Shown one piece after another: positions 5,952 through 12,642 of a stretch of 19,569 bases of DNA. The notes below the pieces were generated by a model. It had not been told where the DNA came from and searched no databases. It saw only the letters and a list, made by a program, of their open reading frames with translations. Position 1 is the first letter of the stretch. Each line of letters begins with the position of its first letter. The DNA is from an uncultured Catenibacterium sp. Lineage in GTDB: Bacteria; Bacillota_I; Bacilli_A; Erysipelotrichales; Coprobacillaceae. The DNA is taken from NCBI RefSeq assembly GCF_900540665.1, contig NZ_UQGV01000039.1, positions 1-19,569 on the forward strand, written 5' to 3'. The position numbers were made by a program, and so were the translations under genes.

Positions 5952-6896
5952 ATGGGTAAACTATTATTAACTGGTGTTGATGGAAACTTAGGTCAATTAG
6001 CTGCTGACGTATTACTAACATTAGAACCAGTAGAAAACTTAATCTTTTGTGGTTACAATGAAGACTCACTAAAGAAATATGCTGAAAAGGGTGTAGAAAC
6101 ACACGTAACTAACTTTAATAATCCTGATGGATTAGTTGAAGCATTTAAAGGGGCTGATGCTCTCGCATTAATCTCTATGCCATTTGTTGGTGTTAAAAGA
6201 CAGAATGCACATAAGAATGCTGTAGATGCAGCTAAAGCAGCAGGTGTAAAACAGATTATCTATACTTCTTTAGTTAATGCTGATGATGAAACAAACCCAT
6301 CAGTAGAAAAGAAAGACCATATCTATACTGAAAAATATATTCAGGAAGTAGGTCTAGACTATCAGTTCATGAGAAACTCTCAATATGCTGAAGCAATGGT
6401 TACTAACTACTTTACTTACGCTCACATGAATGCACCACTTACTAATTCACAAGGTGATGGTCTAATGGCCTATGTTTCTCGTAAGGACTGTGCTAAAGCA
6501 TTAGCTTATGCATTACATAGATCAAATGAATTTCATCATAAAGTATGGAATATTAATGGATTAGAACTAATGACTATTTCAACATTCTGTGCTATTGGTG
6601 ATGTAAGTACAGGAAACCATGTACCATTTGTAAATGTCACTGATGAAGAAAACTATCAGATCTGGGATGCAATGGGTGTTCCTAGAACAACTGATGGCGT
6701 ATTCCTAAAGGATTCAGAAGCACCATTCTCTTCAGATGGCATGGTTACATTTGCACAGGCTATTAGAGAAGGTAAAATGGATATTCATACAAAAGACTTC
6801 ACTGAACTAACAGGAGACACACCTATTTCAGTAAGATATATGTTTGATCATAATGAAGAATTCCAGATTGGTGAAAGACATTCTCAAGACAAATAA
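5952..6896 (+). CDS. NmrA-type atypical SDR, NAD(P)-binding oxidoreductase or sensor
   Basis: 314 aa, cytoplasmic. The N-terminus MGKLLLTGVDGNLG carries the Rossmann glycine motif TGxxGNLG (7-14), as in NmrA/QorB-type atypical short-chain dehydrogenases. IIYTSLVNAD at about 105 and the FMRNSQYAEAM segment around 160 match the NmrA-like fold, in which the classical YxxxK catalytic pair is missing. Such proteins reduce quinones (QorB) or sense the NAD(P) redox state. The Asp/Glu-rich C-terminal 80 residues match nothing I recognise. Start ATG 5952 follows AGGAGG at 5938-5943, a strong site. It has its own terminator. The gene is not obviously linked in function to its neighbours. Confidence 0.8.
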   Translation: MGKLLLTGVDGNLGQLAADVLLTLEPVENLIFCGYNEDSLKKYAEKGVETHVTNFNNPDGLVEAFKGADALALISMPFVGVKRQNAHKNAVDAAKAAGVKQIIYTSLVNADDETNPSVEKKDHIYTEKYIQEVGLDYQFMRNSQYAEAMVTNYFTYAHMNAPLTNSQGDGLMAYVSRKDCAKALAYALHRSNEFHHKVWNINGLELMTISTFCAIGDVSTGNHVPFVNVTDEENYQIWDAMGVPRTTDGVFLKDSEAPFSSDGMVTFAQAIREGKMDIHTKDFTELTGDTPISVRYMFDHNEEFQIGERHSQDK

Positions 6897-6906
6897 ACTA
6901 TACACT

Positions 6907-6932
6907 AGAGCGGATTATCCGCTCTTTTTCTT
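6907..6932 (+). terminator. Terminator of the NmrA-like gene
   Basis: AGAGCGG (6907-6913), loop ATTAT, CCGCTCT (6919-6925), then TTTTC TTCTT. It is almost the same module as at 5768-5793, including the AAGGCTAGG that follows. Confidence 0.9.
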
Positions 6933-7031
6933 CTTAAGGCTAGGAAAATATATTATTGCTATTAGAATGAGATAATAGTATTGAACGCTTTATTAATAAA
7001 AGGCATAATATCAGTAAAGGGGGACAGAGGA

Positions 7032-7595
7032 ATGAAGATATGTTTATTTGGAATTTCTAATGTTGGAAAAACAACTGTGGGGAAATTACTTGCTGAACGT
7101 TTAGATATTAAGTTTGTCGATTTAGATGAAGAAGTGAAAAACCGCTTGAAAATGTCTCTTGAGGAATTTGTTAACACTGAGAATTTACGGTGGAGAGATC
7201 AGAAATGAGGAAGTATTATCAAGAAGATTATTAAAATGGAAGAAGACGTTGTCTTTGCAATTTCACCCATTTCTTATATTGAAAACTTTAAAACAAGCAT
7301 TATATCAGATGATAATTTACTGATTGAGCTGTACGATACTCCAGAGAATATTTTTTCGAGGCTTATATTTAGTGATGAAAATGACGAGATCTATACTAAT
7401 GATAATTACAAAAATGCGAACAAAGATTATTATATGAAAGAGATTCAAGCAGATTTAGATTGGTACGGAATGGTTACTGCTAAGATAGGGATACACAATC
7501 GTGTATTTGTTAATAACAATTTGCCGGAAGAAGTTGTGGATAGAATAATCATGGAGTATAATTTGGAAAATGACGATTGTGGTATACTAAAATAA
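7032..7595 (+). pseudogene. Shikimate-kinase-like P-loop gene broken by an in-frame TGA
   Basis: One reading frame of 187 codons plus stop, interrupted by TGA at codon 59 (7206-7208). The first part (MKICLFGISNVGKTT, residues 1-15, Walker A GISNVGKTT; FVDLDEEV at about 32) looks like shikimate kinase or another small P-loop kinase. The part after the stop continues in the same frame (GSIIKKIIKMEEDVVFAISPISY...), so this is a point nonsense change, most simply CGA to TGA (Arg in KRG), not a frameshift. The C-terminal part lacks the usual Arg-rich lid of AroK, so its substrate may differ. ATG 7032 is preferred for its AAGGGGGA site 7 bases upstream; an upstream in-frame ATG at 6981 has none. 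A truncated product, restart at ATG 7236, or a sequencing error remain possible. Confidence 0.7.
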
Positions 7596-7621
7596 AAATA
7601 ATTAGAAATGGGGGATGAAGG

Positions 7622-8539
7622 ATGAGCGTGCAGACAGATTGTGAGATGTTATCCATTGAGGTAATGGAAACGTATGCAGAAAAATATGATCTTACCGGTG
7701 ATGAAGTAGCCGAATTATTTCACAAAAATCAGGTTTTTGAGAAGATGCTGATTCAGCATGAATATCTTCATCAAATAAGTTTTGAAGAAGTCATGGAATA
7801 TGTGGAAAAAGTGATAGCAGAGGATTCAAGAGAATTAATGGTTTACCATGGCACATGTTCTGATTTTGATAAAATAGACTTAAAAAAATCACATAATCGT
7901 CGTGATTTTGGAAAAGGATTTTATACGACCATTTTGCGTTCCCAATCGAAAGAATGGGCATATCGACTTTCTTTAAGAGAAAAGAAGGATAGGTATTATG
8001 TGTATGAATTTGTATTTGAAGAAGTAGCTGCATTACGAGTAAAACGTTTTGATACATTGAATGAAGAATGGTTAGAATTTGTTAAATTGAATAGAAGTAA
8101 AGGTGGTCTACAGCATGAGTATGATGTGGTGATTGGTCCTGTAGCTGATGATAATACCATGGAGACTGTACAATTATATATTGCTAATATACTTACTGCG
8201 AAAGAGGCAGTGGAGAGATTGCGATACAGTAAAGTAAATAATCAGGTATCCTTTCATACAGAAAAAGCCTTAGAATACCTGAAACCGGTTAGGAGGATTT
8301 CTTATGCCAGAGAATATATATATAGTTTTAATGGAAAAGATATTACAATGAATGTATGTATACAGATTAGAGATGTAGTGAAATTATTACAGGAACATTT
8401 TCAAATCAGTTTTGAAGAAGCTGTATTACGTTTCTATAAATCGGAAACATATAAGACGTTGCAGGAAACAGAAAACGGTCTGTGGGCAGAATCAGCGGAA
8501 TATATAGCAGATAGATATTATGAAGAAATTGCAGACTAA
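7622..8539 (+). CDS. DUF3791-DUF3990-DUF3791 fusion, ADP-ribosyltransferase-like
   Basis: 305 aa. Residues 1-65 resemble DUF3791 (IEVMETYAEKYDLTGDEVAELF... HEYLHQISFEEVMEYVEKV). Residues 72-220 are DUF3990: VYHGT (H76), FGKGFYTT (96-103, Y101), and HEYDVVIGPVADD (165-177, E166 or a nearby acid). This H-Y-[E/Q] arrangement is that of the ADP-ribosyltransferase fold. Residues 240-303 are a second DUF3791-type helical unit (QISFEEAVLRFYKSETYKTLQ). In gut Bacillota I know these as separate small neighbouring genes, so here three are joined in one frame. ATG 7622 has a GGGGGATGAAGG purine-rich site just upstream. It starts 26 bases after the broken P-loop gene. Likely cytoplasmic; a conflict or toxin-like role is inferred from the fold. 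Confidence 0.75.
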   Translation: MSVQTDCEMLSIEVMETYAEKYDLTGDEVAELFHKNQVFEKMLIQHEYLHQISFEEVMEYVEKVIAEDSRELMVYHGTCSDFDKIDLKKSHNRRDFGKGFYTTILRSQSKEWAYRLSLREKKDRYYVYEFVFEEVAALRVKRFDTLNEEWLEFVKLNRSKGGLQHEYDVVIGPVADDNTMETVQLYIANILTAKEAVERLRYSKVNNQVSFHTEKALEYLKPVRRISYAREYIYSFNGKDITMNVCIQIRDVVKLLQEHFQISFEEAVLRFYKSETYKTLQETENGLWAESAEYIADRYYEEIAD

Positions 8540-8595
8540 TATTCCAAGACCAATAGAGTGACTGAAGAAAGTGGATAAGTTAGTCTATAGAGCAT

Positions 8596-8625
8596 AAAAG
8601 GAATCCTCATCACAGGATTCCTTTT
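8596..8625. terminator. Bidirectional terminator between convergent genes
   Basis: Perfect 12-bp stem AAAAGGAATCCT (8596-8607) / AGGATTCCTTTT (8614-8625), loop CATCAC. U-runs exist on both strands, so it can serve the DUF3990 fusion (plus) and the DUF6718-type gene (minus), whose stop codon overlaps its arm. Confidence 0.9.
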
Positions 8626-8845
8626 AAAGTAGACTTGCTTCTTTCTCAAATTCTTCATAACTATTTACAAAATGATATGGTTCATACTCTCCATAGGCAG
8701 TGGGTCTACTGATAGTAATAATTTCTATATCATACCCAAGTCTTTCTTGTATTCTATCTGCAAATTTTGCCATTTCTTCTCCAGGCTCTGTCTGTAATGC
8801 AATACATCCAGTTTTATTCATCCTCTTTGCGACTAGATAACACAT
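8624..8845 (-). CDS. Small DUF6718-type protein
   Basis: 73 aa, starting MCYLVAKRMNKTGCIAL. The pattern MCYLVAK ... GCxAL ... VTISRPTAYGEYxPYHFV is one I recognise from a widespread small Bacillota family (DUF6718); no biochemical function is known to me. The start is placed at 8845 because AGGAGG lies 9 bases upstream on the minus strand; an in-frame ATG 30 bases further up (8875) has no ribosome binding site and falls inside the -10 hexamer of the promoter. It is convergent with the DUF3990 fusion and divergent from the DprA gene, and appears to be a single-gene transcript. Confidence 0.75.
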   Translation of the reverse strand: MCYLVAKRMNKTGCIALQTEPGEEMAKFADRIQERLGYDIEIITISRPTAYGEYEPYHFVNSYEEFEKEASLL

Positions 8846-8866
8846 AAACCTATACCTCCTGACTTG

Positions 8867-8894
8867 ATTATACATCTACATATTATGAACACAA
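8867..8894 (-). promoter_or_regulatory. Promoter of the DUF6718-type gene
   Basis: On the minus strand: TTGTGT (8894-8889), 16-base spacer, perfect TATAAT (8872-8867) preceded by TG. It diverges from the DprA promoter with only about 17 bases between the two -35 elements. Confidence 0.55.
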
Positions 8895-8910
8895 TAGTGT
8901 TTTTCTTCTC

Positions 8911-8939
8911 TTGATAATCACTCATTCTAATAATAGAAT
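8911..8939 (+). promoter_or_regulatory. Promoter of the DprA-like gene
   Basis: TTGATA (8911-8916), 17-base spacer, TAGAAT (8934-8939). Transcription near 8946 would give a very short leader starting at the AAAGGAGG site. CTCC-TAAA-GGAG (8941-8952) could hide that site in any longer transcript. Confidence 0.5.
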
Positions 8940-8958
8940 ACTCCTAAAGGAGGCTACT

Positions 8959-9864
8959 ATGGATATCGATAATGTATATGTAAGAGATGCTATTTTGTAT
9001 TATACAATCCAACAATATTTCAATTGTAATGATAAGAAAACAAGTCAATTCATAGTACAACTAGATCACTTCAATTATAGAAGTGGTCTCATACATAATA
9101 TCCCTTACTTATCCTTGCAATTACACGTATCAGAGAAGGATTTCTATCATACCTATCTAAGAGTCAAGGATAGTTTTAAAGCTCTCCCAGAAGACGTTAT
9201 TTTAGTCAAGAAAGGTGATGAGATATACTCTAAACTATTAGCTATGATTCAAGCAACACCACCATATTTATTTCTTAAAGGCAATGTACACTTATTAAAT
9301 GAAAAGTCTGTCAGTGTAGTAGGGAGTAGAAATGCTTCTAAGGAAGCAATGGAAAAAACAGAAATACTTGTAAAAGCATTAGTAAAAAGAAATATAGTAG
9401 TCAATGCAGGACTTGCGAAAGGTATAGATACAATGACCCACCAAACAGCATTAAAAAACAATGGAAGAACTATAGCTGTTATAGGAACACCTATTAACCA
9501 GTACTATCCTAAAGAAAACAAAAAACTTCAACTCACAATTGAAAAACATGGACTTGTTGTCTCACAGTTCCCACCCTGTAATAAAGTATACAAATGGAAT
9601 TTTCCTAAAAGAAATGCGACTATGAGTGGTATTTCTATTGCGACTATTATCATGGAAGCAGGAGAGAAGAGTGGGGCATTAAGACAAGCAGATCACTGCA
9701 TTAAGCAAGGTAGAGACATCTTGATACCTTACTCATTACTACAATCTTCTCTCTTATGGCCTAGAAAGTATATACAAAAGGGAGCACATACCTTTAAGAA
9801 TATAAAAGAAGTATTAGAACTATTAAATAAATTAGAAGGAGACCATAAATGTGTATTGAAATAG
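8959..9864 (+). CDS. dprA-like: DprA/Smf-family DNA-binding protein
   Basis: 301 aa. Residues 117-260 form the DprA Rossmann-like core: VVGSRNAS (120-127), NAGLAKGIDTMTHQTAL (149-165, matching the SGxARGID..AH..AL motif) and FPKRNATMSGIS (215-226, matching FPxRNRxISGLS). DprA binds single-stranded DNA and loads RecA in natural transformation, and DprA paralogues also occur in mobile and defence loci. The N-terminal 100 residues are helical with no SAM domain obvious to me, and no C-terminal winged helix is seen. Start 8959 is chosen for AAAGGAGG 5 bases upstream. It overlaps an ImmA/IrrE-like gene by 16 bases instead of lying beside topA, so it is probably not the housekeeping copy, though that cannot be checked here. 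Confidence 0.85.
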   Translation: MDIDNVYVRDAILYYTIQQYFNCNDKKTSQFIVQLDHFNYRSGLIHNIPYLSLQLHVSEKDFYHTYLRVKDSFKALPEDVILVKKGDEIYSKLLAMIQATPPYLFLKGNVHLLNEKSVSVVGSRNASKEAMEKTEILVKALVKRNIVVNAGLAKGIDTMTHQTALKNNGRTIAVIGTPINQYYPKENKKLQLTIEKHGLVVSQFPPCNKVYKWNFPKRNATMSGISIATIIMEAGEKSGALRQADHCIKQGRDILIPYSLLQSSLLWPRKYIQKGAHTFKNIKEVLELLNKLEGDHKCVLK

Positions 9865-10433
9865 AAAACTACAAACAACATAATTTATTCAATTACTTTG
9901 ATTACAATCAAATAGATACTGATGCTGAAGAATTACTTAATACTCTCTTGAATAATCCAGAATACAATCTTAAGCTCAACAAAAGAAGAGTACCAGTCAT
10001 GGAAATTGCGAAAGTTTTAGGCTTTACAATCTATATTACAAAATTCAATGATTATAATGCTAAAGCAACAATAGGCATATCAAATCAACTTATTGATAAA
10101 TACAAAAGTGATAAGGTCATTATTTTAAGTAGTGAATATACTGATGAAGAAATTCTTTTCTCTTTATGTTATGAGTTAGCACATTATATCTATGATAGTA
10201 ATCCAATTGATGAGTATTCTCATACATATAGAATCAATGATATAGAACTAAGAGCTATTCGTTTTGCGGATGCTTTATTAATGCCTCTAACATCCTTCAA
10301 AGAAGCATATACTGAGCTATCTCATAACATTAATAATCCAGAACTTCTTATTCATGCATTATCTGATACATTTAATGCACCCCAAACTGCAGTACAAAGA
10401 CGAATAAAACAAGTGATAAATACAAAGCTTTAA
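9849..10433 (+). CDS. ImmA/IrrE-like protein with a degenerate HExxH motif
   Basis: 194 aa. Residues 88-146 match the ImmA/IrrE peptidase region: a strand (KVIILSS), a helix bearing CYELAHYIYD (107-116), then E133-LRAIRFADALLMP (the ExxAxxFAxxLLMP motif). The family motif HExxH is here Y108-E-L-A-H112, so the first zinc His is replaced by Tyr through a single-base change from CAT to TAT. ImmA/IrrE enzymes cleave repressors of mobile elements or stress regulators, so this copy may bind but not cut, or may use an altered metal site. It starts inside the DprA-like gene (16-base overlap) with AGAAGGAG 7 bases upstream, so translation is coupled. No repressor-type partner lies next to it. Confidence 0.75.
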   Translation: MCIEIENYKQHNLFNYFDYNQIDTDAEELLNTLLNNPEYNLKLNKRRVPVMEIAKVLGFTIYITKFNDYNAKATIGISNQLIDKYKSDKVIILSSEYTDEEILFSLCYELAHYIYDSNPIDEYSHTYRINDIELRAIRFADALLMPLTSFKEAYTELSHNINNPELLIHALSDTFNAPQTAVQRRIKQVINTKL

Positions 10434-10466
10434 AGGAGTGTCGGATTCTTTATGAGTGTGAGTTTG

Positions 10467-10496
10467 AATAAGTCAGAGAAATCTGGCTTATTTTTT
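10467..10496 (+). terminator. Terminator of the dprA-immA pair
   Basis: 11-bp stem AATAAGTCAGA (10467-10477) / TCTGGCTTATT (10482-10492) with one G-U pair and a GAAA tetraloop, followed by TTTT. Confidence 0.85.
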
Positions 10497-10713
10497 ATTG
10501 CAAGAATGTTCATGCTTCTATAAGTTGGAAGAGATAAAAACAAATATGCATTTTTATTAAGTAATCTTTACGTATAAAGGGTATAGATAATATAGGAGAC
10601 TTATTTTGTATCTAGAAGAGAGTATTTTCATAATCCATGACAAAGAATCAAGGAGAGTATTATATTGCTTAAAAGAGTTTTAGACATAAATATCAGTGAG
10701 AAAGGATGGTTTT
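10497..10713 (+). promoter_or_regulatory. Leader and promoter region of the SIR2 gene
   Basis: About 217 bases without a convincing gene. One promoter candidate is TTGTAT (10607-10612), 16 bases, CATAAT (10629-10634); a second, weaker one is ATGACA (10637-10642), 16 bases, TATTAT (10659-10664). An AAGGAG at 10650-10655 sits 9 bases before a TTG that opens a 21-codon frame running to TGA 10728-10730, overlapping the SIR2 start. This could be a leader peptide, but TTG starts are common by chance. Confidence 0.35.
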
Positions 10714-12282
10714 ATGAGCAAAACAATTGAACAGCTTATTGAAAGCTTAGATACAATACCTTTTTTGTTTGTTGGTTCAGGATTATCAAGAAGATATTAT
10801 AATTTACCTGATTGGATAGGATTGTTAAAAGTAATGGCTGCTAAATTAAACAAAGATTCATTTACATTCCGTTCTTATGAAGATCGAGCATCTTTTGAAA
10901 ACAATCCATATGGTATTAATCCTAAAATAGCTTCACTTATAGAGGAAGACTTCAATAAGGAATGGTTTCGCAGTCCTGAAATTAGAACTCTAGATGAAGC
11001 ATATACTGAAAAGGTAGAGAACGGATGTTCTCCATTTAAAGCCGAACTGAGTTATTATTTAAAGCAAAAATCAGTGTTATGCCCAGAATTAAAAGATGAA
11101 GTTATTTTATTGAACAATATCGCGAAAAAATCAATTGCTGGAATTATTACGACAAATTATGATTTGTTTTTTGAAACATATTTGTCTCAGTATACAATTT
11201 ATATAGGCCAGCAAGCACTCTTATTTTCTCAATTACAAGGTATTGCAGAAGTTTATAAAATTCATGGTTCTCTAAATGATCCTCGATCTATAGTTATTAA
11301 CGAAAAGGACTATAAAGAATTTAAAGAGAAGCGTGAATATTTGGCTGCTAAGCTACTTACTATATTCATGGAGTATCCTATTATTTTCATGGGCTATTCT
11401 ATTTCAGATTCTAATATTAGGGATATTTTAAGTTCTATAGTAAAATGCATGTCAAATGAACAGGTTAAATTACTGAAAAGAAGATTCATATTTATTGAAT
11501 ATGATGCAGAAATGGAAGGATATGATATTGGTGAATCATCATTTGCATTTGAAGATAATAAAATGATTACAATGACAAAAATAACCCTATCTGACTATTC
11601 ATTGATTTATAATGCAATCGGCAAAAAGAAAATGAAAATACCCGTTCGTTTACTGCGATTATTAAAAGATGAATTATATTTGTTTACATTATCAAATGAA
11701 CCTACTGAAAATATTAAAGTAGCTGCAATTGATGATGATAGAGTTTCAAATGATGAATTAGTAATTTCTATAGGCACAACAGAAACAATTAGCTTAGATG
11801 GATTAAAAGGCATTTCTACAGATCAATGGTATAGAAATATTGTGATGCATGATCTCAGATATAATACTGAAGATTTATTAGATTATGCACCAACGCTAGC
11901 AAAACAAGTTTCAGGTATACTACCTGTTAATTCTTTATATGAGGACAAATATCAGAGAATAGAAGGGATTGATAAGTTGCTGGTAAAAGATTTTGAAGAT
12001 ATTATTTCTAAAACAATAGAGAGAGCACGTAGTAGACACCCTCAAATTGACATAGAAAGTATTTTAATGGAAATACCTGATATAGATAAGCAAATGCTAA
12101 ATATAGCTTACTTGAAAAAGGAGCAAATTAATTTGATTGAATTAGAAAACTATTTAAAAACTCAGTTTGAACAAGATAACGATATATTAAGCAATTCAAA
12201 ACAAACTACTCGTACAAATCTAAGAAGATTGATTAGAATTTATGATTATTTAAAAGGAGAAAGCAAAAAAGCCTCTGATTAA
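10714..12282 (+). CDS. SIR2-domain NADase-like defence protein
   Basis: 522 aa. Residues 1-250 form a SIR2-like NAD-binding domain: FVGSGLSRRY (19-28), IITTNYDLFFE (144-154, TTNYD), VYKIHGSLND (180-189, candidate catalytic H184) and FMGYSISDSNI (225-235). It lacks the zinc Cys pairs of deacetylase sirtuins, so it belongs with the SIR2-like proteins of phage-defence systems, which deplete NAD upon infection. The C-terminal half (270-522) is helical, Asp/Glu/Lys-rich and unrecognised; it may be the sensor. Start 10714 is chosen over GTG 10696 because AAAGGA lies 7 bases before it. No Argonaute, TIR or HerA partner follows, so it looks like a single-gene system. The last codons overlap the terminator of an antisense small RNA. 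Confidence 0.85.
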   Translation: MSKTIEQLIESLDTIPFLFVGSGLSRRYYNLPDWIGLLKVMAAKLNKDSFTFRSYEDRASFENNPYGINPKIASLIEEDFNKEWFRSPEIRTLDEAYTEKVENGCSPFKAELSYYLKQKSVLCPELKDEVILLNNIAKKSIAGIITTNYDLFFETYLSQYTIYIGQQALLFSQLQGIAEVYKIHGSLNDPRSIVINEKDYKEFKEKREYLAAKLLTIFMEYPIIFMGYSISDSNIRDILSSIVKCMSNEQVKLLKRRFIFIEYDAEMEGYDIGESSFAFEDNKMITMTKITLSDYSLIYNAIGKKKMKIPVRLLRLLKDELYLFTLSNEPTENIKVAAIDDDRVSNDELVISIGTTETISLDGLKGISTDQWYRNIVMHDLRYNTEDLLDYAPTLAKQVSGILPVNSLYEDKYQRIEGIDKLLVKDFEDIISKTIERARSRHPQIDIESILMEIPDIDKQMLNIAYLKKEQINLIELENYLKTQFEQDNDILSNSKQTTRTNLRRLIRIYDYLKGESKKASD

Positions 12283-12381
12283 AGCACCCTTTCAAAGGAC
12301 ACCATCAGAAGCCTCTTTCTTACTAGAAAACCATTCAACAAGGCGGCTCTCTAAAAGCTACCCTATCTTCCAGCTCTCTTC
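12265..12381 (-). ncRNA. Small RNA, left copy, antisense to the SIR2 3' end
   Basis: About 117 nt, read on the minus strand. The 3' end is an intrinsic terminator: GCTTCTGAT pairs with ATCAGAGGC around a CCTTT/AAAGG inner hairpin, followed by six T (plus-strand A-run at 12265-12270). A central hairpin TTTCT-AGTA-AGAAA is preceded by a stem AGGGTAGCTTT / AGAGCCGCCTT. No usable ORF is present. A paralogue lies 202 bases to the right. By hand alignment the two differ at about 15 of 123 positions without indels, and differences in the stems tend to keep pairing. The RNA overlaps the last codons of the SIR2 gene and lies under its predicted 3' UTR. Confidence 0.65.
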
Positions 12382-12387
12382 ATAAGT

Positions 12388-12415
12388 ATTATACATAATG
12401 ATCATAATTTTGCAA
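12388..12415 (-). promoter_or_regulatory. Promoter of the left small RNA
   Basis: Minus strand: TTGCAA (12415-12410), 16-base spacer, TATAAT (12393-12388) preceded by TG. The right copy has the same geometry. Confidence 0.65.
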
Positions 12416-12424
12416 GTATACAGT

Positions 12425-12459
12425 GAAAGGAGTCAGAGCAATCTGGCTCTTTCTTTTTT
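12425..12459 (+). terminator. Plus-strand terminator, probably of the SIR2 mRNA
   Basis: GAAAGGAGTCAGA (12425-12437) pairs with TCTGGCTCTTTC (12442-12453) with one bulged G and a GCAA loop, then CTTTTTT. The U-run is on the plus strand, so the SIR2 transcript would end here, 170 bases after its stop and beyond the left small RNA. Confidence 0.75.
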
Positions 12460-12466
12460 ACATAGC

Positions 12467-12583
12467 AAAAAAGCCTCTAATTAAAGCTGCCTTTTAAAGG
12501 TCACCATTAGAAGCCTCTTTCTTACTAGAAAACCTTTCAACAAAGCTACTTTATAAAAGCCACCTTATCTTCCAGCTCTCTTT
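12467..12583 (-). ncRNA. Small RNA, right copy, paralogue
   Basis: About 117 nt on the minus strand, same architecture as the left copy: leader GAGAGCTGGAAGAT, stem AAGGTGGCTTT / AAAGTAGCTTT, invariant hairpin TTTCT-AGTA-AGAAA, and a terminator GCTTCTAAT / ATTAGAGGC with six T (plus-strand A-run 12467-12472). Relative to the left copy the terminator pair G-C is replaced by A-T on both arms, a compensatory change. It lies beyond the plus-strand terminator at 12425-12459, so unlike the left copy it is not under the SIR2 transcript. Confidence 0.65.
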
Positions 12584-12589
12584 ATAAGT

Positions 12590-12617
12590 ATTATACATGC
12601 TTATCGTAAAATTACAA
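12590..12617 (-). promoter_or_regulatory. Promoter of the right small RNA
   Basis: Minus strand: TTGTAA (12617-12612), 16-base spacer, TATAAT (12595-12590) preceded by TG, matching the left copy. Confidence 0.65.
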
Positions 12618-12642
12618 GTAAATTATTTGAATTTTTTAAATG

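Noticed and set aside
7206..7208. TGA read as Trp or selenocysteine
   Set aside because: Trp is encoded by TGG throughout the window, TGA ends another gene here (779), and no selenocysteine insertion hairpin or Cys-homologous context is apparent. A nonsense mutation is simpler.
10453..10524. Small ORF MSVSLNKSEKSGLF... after the ImmA-like gene
   Set aside because: It is distant (13 bases) from a ribosome binding site and runs through the arms of the intrinsic terminator at 10467-10496, so full-length messages would be rare.
12265..12600. The duplicated 12.3-12.6 kb segment as a plain repeat or an attenuator on the plus strand
   Set aside because: On the plus strand the terminator-like stem is preceded, not followed, by the T-run equivalent, whereas the minus strand shows promoter, RNA and U-run in correct order in both copies.
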